A DNA stretch of 64,000 nt from Ruegeria sp. YS9 (GTDB taxonomy: Bacteria; Pseudomonadota; Alphaproteobacteria; Rhodobacterales; Rhodobacteraceae). The position numbers were made by a program, and so were the translations under genes. This document shows, in pieces, positions 54,856-64,000 of this stretch; within the stretch, counting starts at the first letter, position 1, and each line of letters begins with the position of its first letter. The stretch covers positions 1,397,001-1,461,000 of the forward strand of contig NZ_CP102409.1 of the NCBI RefSeq assembly GCF_024628725.1. Reading direction: 5' to 3'. The notes beneath the pieces were generated by a model. It saw only the letters and a list, made by a program, of their open reading frames with translations, was not told where the DNA came from and did not search any database.

Positions 54856-54884
54856 TTGACGTCGCAATCGTGGGTGTCTAGATA
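54856..54884 (+). promoter_or_regulatory. rplM-rpsI promoter with AT-rich upstream element
   Basis: TTGACG and TAGATA are 17 bases apart. The 55 bases upstream (54790-54845) are far richer in A and T than their surroundings and could be an UP element, expected for a ribosomal-protein operon. A small hairpin CCGCC/GGCGG (54904-54921) follows in the leader. Confidence 0.7.
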
Positions 54885-54950
54885 CGCATCCATCGAATTC
54901 GGGCCGCCTCGCTTGGGGCGGTCTTTCACATCAAACAGGACTATCCTGCC

Positions 54951-55409
54951 ATGAAAACCTTTTCTGCAACACCTGCAGACATCGACAAGAAATGGATCCT
55001 GATCGACGCCGAGGGCGTTGTTCTGGGCCGTCTTGCCTCGATCGTCGCCATGCGTCTGCGTGGCAAGCACAAAGCGTCGTTCACCCCGAACATGGACATG
55101 GGCGACAACGTCATCGTGATCAACGCTGACAAGATCCAGATGACCGGCAAGAAGCGCGAAGAGAACTTCTACTGGCACACTGGCCACCCGGGCGGCATCA
55201 AGTCGCGCACCAAACAGCAGATTCTGGAAGGTGCACATCCCGAACGCGTCGTGACCCAAGCGGTCAAGCGCATGCTGCCGGGCAACCGCCTGTCGCGCAA
55301 GCAGATGACCAACCTGCGCGTTTATGCCGGTGCCGAGCATCCCCACGAGGCGCAAGCGCCCGAAGTTCTGGACGTCAAGTCCATGAACAAGAAAAACACC
55401 CGGAGCTAA
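54951..55409 (+). CDS. rplM: 50S ribosomal protein L13
   Basis: A 152-aa primary 23S rRNA-binding protein. [28 protein letters not shown], seen as [12 protein letters not shown] and [17 protein letters not shown], and [20 protein letters not shown] near the C-terminus are diagnostic. Six bases separate it from rpsI, the standard pair. Confidence 0.98.
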   Translation: MKTFSATPADIDKKWILIDAEGVVLGRLASIVAMRLRGKHKASFTPNMDMGDNVIVINADKIQMTGKKREENFYWHTGHPGGIKSRTKQQILEGAHPERVVTQAVKRMLPGNRLSRKQMTNLRVYAGAEHPHEAQAPEVLDVKSMNKKNTRS

Positions 55410-55415
55410 TGACCG

Positions 55416-55901
55416 ATGGCTGATCAGATCAATACTCTCGAAGAGCTGAGCGCCGTCGCAGGCGTTGAAACCGTGGCCGAAGAAGTCATCGTGCGTGAAC
55501 CCGTACGTGACGAGCTGGGCCGTTCCTACGCCACCGGCAAGCGTAAAGACGCTGTTGCCCGCGTCTGGATCAAGCCGGGTTCCGGCAAGGTCACCGTGAA
55601 CGGCAAGGATCAGGACGTCTATTTCGCACGTCCCGTTCTGCAACTGATCCTGCGCCAGCCGTTCCAGGTTGCTGGTGTCGAAGGCGAGTTCGACGTTGTC
55701 GCCACCGTCAAAGGTGGTGGCCTGACCGGTCAGGCCGGTGCGGTCAAGCACGGCATCTCGAAAGCGCTGCAACTGTACGATCCCAACCTGCGCGGCGCCT
55801 TGAAAGCCGCTGGCTTCCTGACCCGCGACAGCCGCGTTGTGGAACGTAAGAAATTCGGTAAGCGCAAAGCCCGCCGTTCGTTCCAGTTCTCGAAGCGTTA
55901 A
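55416..55901 (+). CDS. rpsI: 30S ribosomal protein S9
   Basis: A 161-aa protein with an alphaproteobacterial N-terminal extension (about 35 residues). The conserved part has [20 protein letters not shown], then [20 protein letters not shown] and the basic tail [19 protein letters not shown] that reaches the P site. A terminator follows. Confidence 0.98.
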   Translation: MADQINTLEELSAVAGVETVAEEVIVREPVRDELGRSYATGKRKDAVARVWIKPGSGKVTVNGKDQDVYFARPVLQLILRQPFQVAGVEGEFDVVATVKGGGLTGQAGAVKHGISKALQLYDPNLRGALKAAGFLTRDSRVVERKKFGKRKARRSFQFSKR

Positions 55902-55925
55902 TTCGCCGGGAAAACCCAATAAGAA

Positions 55926-55950
55926 AGGGCTCGCAATTGCGAGCCCTTTT
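55926..55950. terminator. Terminator after rpsI
   Basis: Perfect 9-bp stem AGGGCTCGC/GCGAGCCCT around AATT, followed by TTT on the plus strand. It also lies 22 bases after the stop codon of the convergent substrate-binding-protein gene and could act for both. Confidence 0.8.
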
Positions 55951-55971
55951 GCATTGTTTTTGCGGGAAATC

Positions 55972-57132
55972 TTATTCTTCGTAAACCAGCTTCCACGCGC
56001 CGTTTTCAACGACGTTGACGAAAACCGTATCCGCCCCCTGGTGATCGTCCGGGCCATAGGAAATATGGTTGCCGACCAGATCATCCTGATAGTCCAGTGA
56101 CTCCATCGCCTCGATAAAGCTGTCATGCGTCAGGTCAGGGCCCGCGGCCTCAAGCGCTTTGACCATCATTTCGGCGGCGGAATAGCCCAACATGGCGAAT
56201 CCAACCGGGTCTTCGCCCGTGGCGGCCTTGTATTCTTCGATAAACGCCGCCGGGGCAGGTTGATCTGCACGCGCCCACAGATCCTGCCACGAGGCTGCCG
56301 CATAGAACCCGTCAGTCACCCCTCCGGGAACCTGTGCCACGACAGTCAGGAAACTGGCCGAAGTGCCGAGGAACTTCATGTCCGTCAGGCCCATCTTCTT
56401 GGCGGTGCCAACAACGGTGATCGCCTGACGCACCCCAAGCGCCATGGTGACGATATCGCAGCCTTCTTCCTTGAGCTTGCTGAGCGATCCGACAAAATCC
56501 GTCTCATCCGGCTTGTGGGTCGTTTCAGATCCAAAACCGATCCCGGCCTCTTCGGCGCCGGCCTTGCTGCCTTCAAGAATTTCTTCACCGAAATCTGTTG
56601 GCAGATACATGGTGCAGACCGTCTTTGATCCAAATTCGCCGGCCAGATATTTCACACCGACACGCGCCTGATCATAGTAGGTCGAGAAAGACGTGAACTT
56701 GTTCCGCATCGGCTCCTGCAACATCTGACGCGCGGCGGTCAGAGGTGCAACGTTGGGAATACCCTTGGGATCCAACAGCTTGAACCCGGCCATGTTCATC
56801 GGCGTGCCAAGCGATTGCAGCATGGCGAACACCTTGTCGCGGTTCAGCAGCTTGTTGTAGCCCTGCATCGCACGCGGCATCTGATAGCCGTTGTCCTCGA
56901 CCACATAGCGGATTTTGCGCCCGTGTATGCCACCGGCTTCGTTCACGCGGTCGAATACCACGTTGGCACCTTTGGTTGCCGGAACACCCACTGCGGCAAA
57001 GATGCCGCTCAGGTCGTTGACGGACCCAATGACTATCTCTTCGTCCGTAACGCCCTGTGTCTGAGCCGAACCGATGCTTGCCGAGGCGGTCAACGCCGTG
57101 GCTGCGGCCAGCCATTTGAGTGACTTCTTCAT
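55972..57132 (-). CDS. Branched-chain-type ABC substrate-binding protein
   Basis: A 386-aa periplasmic protein with a Sec signal peptide (MKKSLKWLAAATALTASAS, cleavage near GSA-QT). The mature protein is of the LivJ/Peripla_BP_6 fold (ITDEEIVIGSVNDLSGIFAAVG-like start; YNKLLNRDKVFAMLQSLGTP). GGGAGGAGAAAG precedes ATG 57132. It ends an operon of two permeases, two ATPases and an acyl-CoA ligase. The ligand may be an acid activated by that ligase, such as an aromatic or fatty acid, rather than an amino acid; this is inference. Confidence 0.88.
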   Translation of the reverse strand: MKKSLKWLAAATALTASASIGSAQTQGVTDEEIVIGSVNDLSGIFAAVGVPATKGANVVFDRVNEAGGIHGRKIRYVVEDNGYQMPRAMQGYNKLLNRDKVFAMLQSLGTPMNMAGFKLLDPKGIPNVAPLTAARQMLQEPMRNKFTSFSTYYDQARVGVKYLAGEFGSKTVCTMYLPTDFGEEILEGSKAGAEEAGIGFGSETTHKPDETDFVGSLSKLKEEGCDIVTMALGVRQAITVVGTAKKMGLTDMKFLGTSASFLTVVAQVPGGVTDGFYAAASWQDLWARADQPAPAAFIEEYKAATGEDPVGFAMLGYSAAEMMVKALEAAGPDLTHDSFIEAMESLDYQDDLVGNHISYGPDDHQGADTVFVNVVENGAWKLVYEE

Positions 57133-57157
57133 CTTTCTCCTCCCGAAAATTCTTAGG

Positions 57158-59044
57158 CTAAGTGTACATGTCTTCAATCAGATGTCCGTGTTTCTTTTCG
57201 ACCAGGCCGCGTTTCAGCTTCATCGTGGCGGTAAGCTCTTCATCCTCGGCGGTCAGCAGAACGTCGATCAGGCGAAAGTCCTTGATCTGTTCGACCCTCG
57301 CGAAATCCTCGTTCACGGCGGCCACTTCGGCGCCGATCAGTTCGCGCACCTCGGCCGCGGCGCAGAGCGAAGCAAAGTTCGAGAATGGGATTTTCTGGTC
57401 CTGCGCATATTTCTCGACATTTTCCTGATCGATCATGATCAGCGCCGTGAGGTATTTGCGCCGATCACCGATGATCACCGCGTCCGAGATGTAATGGCTG
57501 AACTTCAGACGGCTTTCGATTTCGGCCGGGGTGATGTTCTTGCCGCCGGCGGTGATGATGATGTCTTTTAACCTGCCGGTGATGGTGACAAAACCGTCCT
57601 CGTCGATATGCCCCATATCGCCGGTACGCAGCCAGCCGTCGGCGGTAAAGCTTTCCGCCGTCTTGGCGTTGTTGCGCCAATAGCCCTGAAAGATGTTCAT
57701 GCCCTTGAGCTGAATTTCACCTTCGTCCGAGATACGGATATCGCACCCCGGGACGACCTTGCCGATGGTCCCGATCTTGTTGCTTTCCACTGTGTTGAGT
57801 GTTGCAAGGCCGGACGTCTCGGTCATGCCGAAGCCCTCGACGATCGGCACTCCGATGGCCCAGTACCATTTCAACAAATCCGCCGAGATAGGCGCGGCAC
57901 CCGTGCCACCCCGGCGCAGCTTGTCCAAGCCCAGCATCCGGCGCAAATTCTTCAGAACCAACTGATCCCAGAACCAGAACCGGGCCGCGATGACGGCGGG
58001 AACGGGTTTTCCCGAACTCACGTAATCGGCCCGGCGCGCGCCGGCCTTCAGGGCAAGACCGTATGCCATTCGACCCAGCGCCGTTGCATCCTGCGCCAGG
58101 ATTTGCACCTGCGCATGGATCTTTTCCCAAACTCTCGGCACTGCCGTGAAGGTCGAGGGCGAGACCTCTTGCAGATTTGCAAACACCGTCTCGGGGCTTT
58201 CCGCGAAATTCACGGTGCAGCGGGCGGCCAGCGGGAAATAGACAGACACGTCGCGTTCCAGAATATGGCAGAGCGGCAGAAAACACAGCTGTTCGTCACT
58301 GGCCTGTGTTGGCAGTGACCAGGCACCGGCCTCAATGCCGGCCAGGATGTTTTCATGGCTCAACATCGCACCCTTGGGTTGGCCGGTGGTGCCAGATGTG
58401 TAAACCAGCAAAGCTGTGTCCTGAGGTTTGGCCTGTGCGATTTCGGCTTCGAACCGCCCCGGATCTTCCTGTTCGGCCTGCTGGCCCAAAGCGTAAAGGT
58501 CGTCGATCATCATGCAGCGTGGATGGGTCAGGTCATGCAAGCCCTCGCCCTCCAGAATGATCACCTTGACCAGATCCGGAACCTCGCTTTCGACTTCCAG
58601 AAACTTGTCCAGATGTTCTTCGTCCTCGACGATCAGGAACTTGCTGCCACTGTCGTTGACCAGATATTGCAACTGATTGGCGGAATCCGTGGTGTAGACG
58701 CCAGAAGAAATGCCCCCGACGCACTGAATGCCCATGTCGAACCACATCCATTCCTTGCGGTCCTCGGACAGGATCGAAACAACGTCTCCGCGCTTCAAAC
58801 CCAGCTTTCGCAGGGCAAGCCCGATCCACTTGGCGTGCTGCCAGTAGTCGGCCCAGGAATATGACTTCCAGATGCCCAAGTCCTTTTCACGATGGGCCGT
58901 TCGATCCCCCAGTTCCGCACAACGGCTTTGAAACAGCGCACTGATGGTGGTGCACCCATCCACGCGCAAAGGGCGTTGTCCGGGTGTTGCATTAAGCTCA
59001 ATGCCGTTGATCCTGATCTGCGGGGCGAGGGGCGTCGCATCCAT
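57158..59044 (-). CDS. Long-chain acyl-CoA synthetase family protein
   Basis: A 628-aa AMP-forming ligase. The P-loop ALLVYTSGTTGQPKGAML (about 207-224), CHILERDVSVYFPL, GFGMTETSG (about 388), GWLRTGDMGHIDEDG (about 470), GRLKDIIITAGGKNITP and the C-terminal LTATMKLKRGLVEKKH with the catalytic Lys are seen. This length and the LKDIIITAGGKNITP motif fit the FadD15/ACSBG-like group. GGAGGTAAGCAAG precedes ATG 59044. Its place between ATPase and binding-protein genes suggests it traps the imported acid as CoA ester. Confidence 0.9.
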   Translation of the reverse strand: MDATPLAPQIRINGIELNATPGQRPLRVDGCTTISALFQSRCAELGDRTAHREKDLGIWKSYSWADYWQHAKWIGLALRKLGLKRGDVVSILSEDRKEWMWFDMGIQCVGGISSGVYTTDSANQLQYLVNDSGSKFLIVEDEEHLDKFLEVESEVPDLVKVIILEGEGLHDLTHPRCMMIDDLYALGQQAEQEDPGRFEAEIAQAKPQDTALLVYTSGTTGQPKGAMLSHENILAGIEAGAWSLPTQASDEQLCFLPLCHILERDVSVYFPLAARCTVNFAESPETVFANLQEVSPSTFTAVPRVWEKIHAQVQILAQDATALGRMAYGLALKAGARRADYVSSGKPVPAVIAARFWFWDQLVLKNLRRMLGLDKLRRGGTGAAPISADLLKWYWAIGVPIVEGFGMTETSGLATLNTVESNKIGTIGKVVPGCDIRISDEGEIQLKGMNIFQGYWRNNAKTAESFTADGWLRTGDMGHIDEDGFVTITGRLKDIIITAGGKNITPAEIESRLKFSHYISDAVIIGDRRKYLTALIMIDQENVEKYAQDQKIPFSNFASLCAAAEVRELIGAEVAAVNEDFARVEQIKDFRLIDVLLTAEDEELTATMKLKRGLVEKKHGHLIEDMYT

Positions 59045-59049
59045 CTTGC

Positions 59050-59823
59050 TTACCTCCACGTCTTCTTGCGCTTCCAACGGCGGTTTTCGCGCGCGCCTTC
59101 TTCCCGCACGCCTAGATAGAAGTTCTGGATGTCCTCGGACTTCAGCAACTCATCCGCAGCGCCGTCCATGACGATGCGTCCAACCTCCATCACGTAACCA
59201 TGATGCGCCAGTTCCAATGCAGCATTGGCGTTCTGTTCGACCAGTAGCATTGTCATATGCTGTTCTTCGTTCAGACGCTTCAGAATGGCGAATATTTCCT
59301 GCACCAAAAGCGGTGACAGACCCAGTGACGGTTCATCCAGCAGCATGATGCGGGGGCGGGCCATCAGCCCACGTCCGATTGCCAGCATCTGTTGCTGCCC
59401 ACCTGACAGGGTGCCGGCCTCTTGCGTGCGGCGATCTTTCAGAACGGGAAAGTAACTGAAAACCAGCTCGCGATCCTGGTCGATCTGCGCCTTGTCCGAT
59501 CGAGTATACGCGCCGAGGCTCAGGTTTTCATCGACGGTGAGCAGGGGAAACACCTCGCGCCCTTCGGGCACATGCACAATCCCGCGCTGGACGACTGTAT
59601 GCGGCTCGGCCCCCTGAATGTCGTCTCCATCAAAGGTGATCGTGCCTTTTTCCGGGTCCATCACACCCGAGACGGTTTTCATCAACGTCGTCTTGCCGGC
59701 ACCGTTTGCGCCAAGGATCGAGACAATCGCACCTTCGTGAACATCCAGAGAAACGCCACGAATGGCCATTATCGGGCCATAAAAGCTTTCGACATTTCGG
59801 ATTTTCAGGATTGGCGCGCTCAT
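59050..59823 (-). CDS. LivF-type ABC ATPase
   Basis: A 257-aa ATPase. Walker A GANGAGKTTLMK (about 36-47), signature LSGGQQQMLAIGRGLM (about 140), Walker B IMLLDEPSLGLSP, then the H-loop in MTMLLVEQN. The C-terminal extension after about residue 235 is basic (REEGARENRRWKRKKTWR). It overlaps the LivG gene by four bases. Confidence 0.93.
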   Translation of the reverse strand: MSAPILKIRNVESFYGPIMAIRGVSLDVHEGAIVSILGANGAGKTTLMKTVSGVMDPEKGTITFDGDDIQGAEPHTVVQRGIVHVPEGREVFPLLTVDENLSLGAYTRSDKAQIDQDRELVFSYFPVLKDRRTQEAGTLSGGQQQMLAIGRGLMARPRIMLLDEPSLGLSPLLVQEIFAILKRLNEEQHMTMLLVEQNANAALELAHHGYVMEVGRIVMDGAADELLKSEDIQNFYLGVREEGARENRRWKRKKTWR

Positions 59824-60584
59824 GAGGCTTTCCCCAGATAAGCTTCAATCACCGCCGGGTGCGATTGAACTTCGGCCGGGGTTCCAAGCGCCAGTTTGGC
59901 ACCATCTGCCATGGCCAGAACCCGGTCTGACACGCCCGAGACCAGGCCCATGTCATGTTCTACCATCAAAACGGTGATGCCCATCTGCCGTCGGATATCA
60001 TCGATCCACCAACGCATGTCTGTTGTCTCCTCGACGGACAACCCCGAGGCCGGCTCATCCAGTAGCAGCAATTTGGGGTCGGTTGCCAAAGCGCGAGCAA
60101 CTTCAACCACTTTGCGTACGCCGTAGGGCAGCCCGGATATCATCTTGTCGCGATAGGTTTGCAGGTCGAGAAAATCGATGATCCGTTCCACTTTCTCGCG
60201 GTTTTCCAGTTCCTGTTGCTTTGCGGACGGGGTGAACAGAATCTCGGAAATCAGGTTTGTCCTGCGGTGGCGGTGCCGCCCGACCAGCAGGTTTTGCAGA
60301 ACGGTGGCGTGTTCGAACAGTTCGATATTCTGGAAGGTCCGCGCCACGCCATAGGCGGCGACGCCGGACGGTTTGACCTGAAGCAGATCATGCCCGTCAA
60401 ACCGGATCGCCCCGTCAACGGGATCGTAGAACCGGGAAATCAGGTTGAAAACAGTGGACTTGCCCGCACCGTTTGGACCGACGATGGCGAAAACCTCACC
60501 TTCCCGAACATCGAATGACAGGTCATCCACCGCCGTCAGGCCGCCGAACTTGAGGGTGACATTTTCGAACTCCAGCAAGCTCAT
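59820..60584 (-). CDS. LivG-type ABC ATPase
   Basis: A 254-aa ATPase. Walker [13 protein letters not shown] (about 37-48), Walker [14 protein letters not shown]-loop [11 protein letters not shown]. The signature region reads [18 protein letters not shown] instead of LSGG, the usual LivG-type variation. Overlaps the LivM gene by four bases. Confidence 0.93.
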   Translation of the reverse strand: MSLLEFENVTLKFGGLTAVDDLSFDVREGEVFAIVGPNGAGKSTVFNLISRFYDPVDGAIRFDGHDLLQVKPSGVAAYGVARTFQNIELFEHATVLQNLLVGRHRHRRTNLISEILFTPSAKQQELENREKVERIIDFLDLQTYRDKMISGLPYGVRKVVEVARALATDPKLLLLDEPASGLSVEETTDMRWWIDDIRRQMGITVLMVEHDMGLVSGVSDRVLAMADGAKLALGTPAEVQSHPAVIEAYLGKAS

Positions 60585-61678
60585 CTCAGACGCTCCGTCT
60601 TGAGATAAGACTTCTGCCGTTTGAACATGTCCTTTCGATAGAAGGGGAACAGCTCGAACCAGGTGCGGATTTTCAGCCAGCGGCCATAGATGCCCATGGG
60701 TTCGAACAGGATGAAGGCAATCAGTATCATGCCGAAGATGCCGAACTCCAATCCCGGAATGGCCACCGTACTGCCACCGAACAGAGCGCCGGCATATTCT
60801 TTTGAGATAGACAGAAACTGCGGCAGGAACCCGATCACGATCGCGCCCAGAAACGCGCCGTGGATCGACCCAAGCCCACCGATCACGATCATCATCAACA
60901 ATTGGATCGAGATCAGAACACTGAAGGTTTCGTTGTTGAACGCTCCGGCGAACAACCCCATCAGTGCCCCGGCCCAGCCCGTCACCGCGCAGGACAAGGC
61001 GAAAGAGATCATCTTTGTCCGCGCGATATCGATTCCCATCGCCTGGGCCGAAACCTCAGAGTCGCGCACAGCGATAAAGCTGCGGCCCAAAGGCGCGCGC
61101 AGCAGGTTGATATATCCCAGTGTGACCAGAACGGCGACGGTCAGGACCAGCCAGAAGAACTGATCGGGCGTTCCCCAGCGGTCTACCAGATGGCCGAAGA
61201 TTTCGACCCCGCCGACATACTTGCCCGCAACACCGCCGGTGATGGGTTCGGACAGAACGATGATGTCGTCCATCAGGATCGAAAGCGCCATGGTGAAGAT
61301 GGCCAGATAGATGCCATGCAGGCGCAGGGCAGGGATCGCGACCGTCACGCCCGCTATCCCGGTCAGAATGCCCGCCAGCGGGAAAGCAACCAGAAAGGGC
61401 ACCCCGGCTTCTATCAGGGCGACGTTGGCATAGCAGCCAAAGGCCAGAAAGGCCGCGTGGCCCAGACTGACTTGCCCTGTATGCCCGGTCAGGATCATCA
61501 GACCCAACCCGGCAATGGCCCAGATCAGGACGTTGGTCAGTTCACCCAGATAGAACTCGTCAAGCCACCAGGGGGCTGCGGCAACAACCGTCAGAAGGAT
61601 CAGATACAGGACAAGCTGATAGCGGTCTTTCCACGGGCGGATATCCTGCATGTAGTCGGTTTTGAAGACGATCCGCAT
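60581..61678 (-). CDS. LivM-type ABC permease
   Basis: A 365-aa permease with about nine spans. [29 protein letters not shown] and [32 protein letters not shown] (shown by motifs [10 protein letters not shown] and [15 protein letters not shown]) are the family motifs, the second being the EAA-like loop contacting the ATPase. The C-terminal tail is cytoplasmic and basic. Confidence 0.92.
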   Translation of the reverse strand: MRIVFKTDYMQDIRPWKDRYQLVLYLILLTVVAAAPWWLDEFYLGELTNVLIWAIAGLGLMILTGHTGQVSLGHAAFLAFGCYANVALIEAGVPFLVAFPLAGILTGIAGVTVAIPALRLHGIYLAIFTMALSILMDDIIVLSEPITGGVAGKYVGGVEIFGHLVDRWGTPDQFFWLVLTVAVLVTLGYINLLRAPLGRSFIAVRDSEVSAQAMGIDIARTKMISFALSCAVTGWAGALMGLFAGAFNNETFSVLISIQLLMMIVIGGLGSIHGAFLGAIVIGFLPQFLSISKEYAGALFGGSTVAIPGLEFGIFGMILIAFILFEPMGIYGRWLKIRTWFELFPFYRKDMFKRQKSYLKTERLR

Positions 61679-61681
61679 GGC

Positions 61682-62557
61682 TCAGACCTTTTTGACCCGA
61701 ACCTGACTGAACAACCCGTTGGGGCGAAAGATCAGCACGGCAAGCAGCAGGGCGTATGGCGCGATCTGGCTGTAACCCGCCGCGATATAGCGGCTGGCAA
61801 AAGGTTCGATCACGCCGACGATAAGTCCACCGGCCAACGCACCGGGCAGGCTTCCGAATCCTCCGATAACGGCGGCGGCAAATGCCTTGATGCCCAGTAA
61901 TCCGGTTGTCGGATCCACCGCGCCCTTGGCGGCGAACAGAATGCCCGCAATCCCCGCAACGACACCGGCCAGCGCCCAGATGAACCCCTGAACCCGCTTG
62001 ACAGGTACACCCATGTAATACGCTGCCAGCTGGTTCTGCGACGCCCCCTGCATCGCCAGCCCAAGTTTGGAGCGTTTGAAAAAGACGTAAAGGCCCCATG
62101 TCAGCAGGATGGTCACGACGATCACGGCGACATCCTCCAGCCCCAGCACAAGGCCGCCAAAGCGCAGATCTTTCCCCGCCAGCGGGTTTTGCAGTGTTTG
62201 CGGTTCGTGCCCCCAGATCAATCCGGCCACGAAACGGATCACAAAGCCCAGGGCGATGGTCAGGATAACAACGGCGGTCTGACTTTCGCCAAACAGGCGA
62301 CGGATGATCAGGCGATCCAGAAGATATCCCAATGCGCCCATGATCCCCAGTGATATCGGCAGGGCCAGCCAGAACGGCAGACCCATGTACTCGGTATTGG
62401 TCAGGCCGATGGAGACAAAGGCCCCCAGCATCATGAAATCGCCCTGCGCGAAATTTACCGCTTCGGTCGCCTTGTAGATCAGAACAAAGCCAAGCGCGAT
62501 CAGGCCATAGACACACCCGTTTGCCAGTCCGCTGATCAGCAGCTGTGCGTTATCCAA
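61682..62557 (-). CDS. LivH-type ABC permease
   Basis: A 291-aa permease, first gene of the operon. LANGCVYGLIALGFVLIYKATEAVNFAQGD (motifs NGCVYGLIALGFV and VNFAQGDF) begins the protein, and GASQNQLAAYYMGVPVKRVQGF is the EAA-like loop. The last hydrophobic segment ends with a short basic tail. Three bases separate it from the LivM gene. Confidence 0.93.
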   Translation of the reverse strand: MDNAQLLISGLANGCVYGLIALGFVLIYKATEAVNFAQGDFMMLGAFVSIGLTNTEYMGLPFWLALPISLGIMGALGYLLDRLIIRRLFGESQTAVVILTIALGFVIRFVAGLIWGHEPQTLQNPLAGKDLRFGGLVLGLEDVAVIVVTILLTWGLYVFFKRSKLGLAMQGASQNQLAAYYMGVPVKRVQGFIWALAGVVAGIAGILFAAKGAVDPTTGLLGIKAFAAAVIGGFGSLPGALAGGLIVGVIEPFASRYIAAGYSQIAPYALLLAVLIFRPNGLFSQVRVKKV

Positions 62558-62632
62558 ACTGTCCTCCCTCGACCGGTTTGCCGGTGTCGCGTTCTGCCCG
62601 CGCGTATCCTGCGGTGACGCGGGTTTGTTCTA

Positions 62633-63661
62633 CTATGGCGTGATAATCACCTTGCCGTCACTCTTTTTCAGCGCATCCGCCAGATTTGGCACAAGATTTT
62701 TCAGCCTAAGATGTTCCGAAACATCCGTTTTCCAGCGCCCGTCGGCAAACCGGGCCTGAACCTCGGCCACGACGCGCATCTGATCAGCGGGCGGGGTCGA
62801 CATCATCCAGTTCGTCAGCCAGAAGCCTTCGATCCGCTTGCTCATGAAGATCAGTTGACCGGTCTGCGTCAGCGTCGGCGCCTCGGTAGACAGCTTGCCA
62901 TAACTGATCCAGCGCGCCCGGTTGGGCATGGCGCAGAACAATTGTTCAGACAACTGGTCCGTCACGGCATCCAGAAACACGCGCGGTTTCAGCTGCGCGC
63001 TCAGATCCGCAAACTTGGCGACAACGTCTTCATCGGTTGTCACCAGCACTTCGGCCGCGCCAAGATCTTTCAACATCCCTGTCGTCTCGGCCCGGCGCAC
63101 CAAAGCGATCGGCTTCAACCCCAGGTCGCGGCCAAGGCTGCACATCAGCTTGCCCAATTGGCTGGTCGCGGCTGATACGACAAAGGCATCGCCGTCGGCC
63201 TTGGCCATATCCACCATGGCCATCGCCGTCATTGGATTGACGATCTGAGCAGCCCCATCATCGTCCGAGATATCAGGGCGCAGCGGGATGCACATCTGCA
63301 TCTGCGTAACGACATATTCCGCCCAGGCCCCCGATCCGGCGGCAACAAACGCGACGCGTTGCCCTTGCAGGGCTTCGGCGCCCTTGCCGGCGGCCACGAC
63401 GTCTCCGCATCCTTCAAAGCCGGCGGTGGATCCCTTGACCCTCGGCTGCCCGTATTCACCCTTGATGAAATGCAGATCTGACGGATTGACCGAAGCCGCG
63501 CGCAACCGGATCAGCACCTGACCCGGGCCGGGTTCCGGCGTGGGAACTTCGGCTTCTTCCAACCAGTCGGCGGCGTTTTCAATGGCCGGTCCGGTGGCCG
63601 TGCCGGAATACCCGTCATGCTTCAGGATTGCGGCGAACATTGTCTGGGGCAGGTCGGTCAT
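62633..63661 (-). CDS. Zinc-free medium-chain reductase
   Basis: A 342-aa MDR oxidoreductase. AASVNPSDLHFIKGEYG (about 53-69), GFEGCGDVVAAG, and a nucleotide region VVSAATSQLGKLMCSLGRDLG (about 159) that keeps the fold but not the classical GxGxxG. No zinc-binding Cys cluster is seen. It is probably an enoyl reductase or quinone reductase. It lies 75 bases upstream of the ABC operon on the same strand and may be functionally linked. Confidence 0.82.
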   Translation of the reverse strand: MTDLPQTMFAAILKHDGYSGTATGPAIENAADWLEEAEVPTPEPGPGQVLIRLRAASVNPSDLHFIKGEYGQPRVKGSTAGFEGCGDVVAAGKGAEALQGQRVAFVAAGSGAWAEYVVTQMQMCIPLRPDISDDDGAAQIVNPMTAMAMVDMAKADGDAFVVSAATSQLGKLMCSLGRDLGLKPIALVRRAETTGMLKDLGAAEVLVTTDEDVVAKFADLSAQLKPRVFLDAVTDQLSEQLFCAMPNRARWISYGKLSTEAPTLTQTGQLIFMSKRIEGFWLTNWMMSTPPADQMRVVAEVQARFADGRWKTDVSEHLRLKNLVPNLADALKKSDGKVIITP

Positions 63662-63828
63662 CGGATCATCCTTGAAATGGCTAAAGCACAGCGCGCACCA
63701 TATCTGGAAAGCCCCCGATAGTACGGGCAAGGTGCAGGCTGTTTGTCAGGCACAGCCAATCAAAAGCCGCGAAGGAGGTCAATTCAACGACGCCCTAACG
63801 TAGGGGCAGCGCAGATGCGCCCTTGGGA

Positions 63829-63852
63829 AAGGCCGACCCGTGGATCGGCCTT
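63829..63852. terminator. Hairpin between the reductase upstream region and the last ORF
   Basis: Perfect 8-bp stem AAGGCCGA/TCGGCCTT around an 8-base loop, just after the stop of the minus-strand ORF at 63860. On the minus strand only three T follow, so termination may be partial. The rest of 63662-63859 shows no gene. Confidence 0.5.
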
Positions 63853-63859
63853 CAAAACT

Positions 63860-63997
63860 TTACTGTTGGGTCAGCAGGTTGGTCAGTTCCTGAATTTTCT
63901 GAACAATCGTTTCAGGCGAGTCCTTGATATCATTTACAATCTTGATCGCCTGATCCTTCGGATCGGTGGCCAGAGTGCTGTCCTGAAGGGATGCCAT
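63860..63997 (-). CDS. Short ORF at window edge
   Basis: A 45-codon frame starting MASLQDSTLATDPKDQAIK and ending IQELTNLLTQQ. It is helical with regular charge, but I do not recognise it. Only three bases lie to its right in the window, so its ribosome binding site cannot be seen and it may be the end of a longer gene. A hairpin follows its stop codon, which supports a real gene end. Confidence 0.5.
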   Translation of the reverse strand: MASLQDSTLATDPKDQAIKIVNDIKDSPETIVQKIQELTNLLTQQ

Positions 63998-64000
63998 AAT

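Noticed and set aside
60860..61900. 346-codon plus-strand frame opposite the LivM gene
   Set aside because: Very polar Gln/Asp/Arg-rich translation typical of antisense to membrane helices.

Overview
The window is a contiguous piece of an alphaproteobacterial chromosome, most like the Roseobacter group (Rhodobacteraceae, Ruegeria-like). The evidence is the two-piece, circularly permuted tmRNA with the tag ANDNRAPVAVAA, the sciP-ctrA pair, RNase E with a long acidic insert in its S1 domain, DmdA/AcuI/methanethiol oxidase genes for the marine sulfur compound DMSP, and a short intergenic palindrome that I recall as common in this family. GC is high throughout. I see no insertion sequence, prophage, integrase, CRISPR array, rRNA or tRNA gene.

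Layout. 1-10.5 kb: end of purQ, a DctB/DctD-type two-component pair whose regulator lacks the GAFTGA loop, rne behind a 0.5 kb structured leader, tusA, ccdA, and a two-gene operon of a GHSSG membrane hydrolase and a cytochrome P450. 10.5-18 kb: class I aldolase, tag, a fumC-DUF4169-ribbon-helix-helix operon, a secreted protein, the ClpXP adaptor sspB, a chromate-type chrB-like/chrA pair, an NTF2-like protein and ssrA (tmRNA). 18.4-26.7 kb: an organosulfur region. On the minus strand lie methanethiol oxidase (mtoX), a membrane protein, a TenA-like protein and a DUF4345 protein. A GntR/FadR regulator faces a plus-strand operon of DUF2182, DUF1326, DinB, DMSP demethylase (dmdA) and acryloyl-CoA reductase (acuI), with two tandem operator-like repeats between them.

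26.9-38.6 kb: the envelope cluster frr-uppS-cdsA-dxr-rseP-(42-aa membrane protein)-bamA-skp-fabZ-lpxA-lpxI-lpxB and a small transporter; pyrH and lpxD, often part of such clusters, are not here. 38.7-46.4 kb: an AhpD-like protein, mnmA, sciP, ctrA, ligA and recG. Just after recG a canonical alphaproteobacterial LexA box (GTTC-N7-GTTC) precedes a 40-aa single-span membrane protein. 46.5-54.7 kb: marC, an Fe-S scaffold, hisI, gluQ, a methyltransferase, trmFO, a structured intergenic element, enoyl-CoA hydratase, a thioesterase, and a divergent DUF1127/MocR pair. 54.8-64 kb: rplM-rpsI, then a branched-chain-type ABC importer co-encoded with an acyl-CoA ligase, an MDR oxidoreductase and a short ORF at the edge.

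The best candidates for undescribed biology are the LexA-box small membrane protein (compare the SOS-induced division inhibitor SidA of Caulobacter), the DUF2182/DUF1326/DinB genes tied to dmdA, the mtoX operon partners, competing inverted repeats over the ligA start codon, and the MocR/DUF1127 divergent unit. All assignments come from reading the sequence and recognising motifs; no database search was run.
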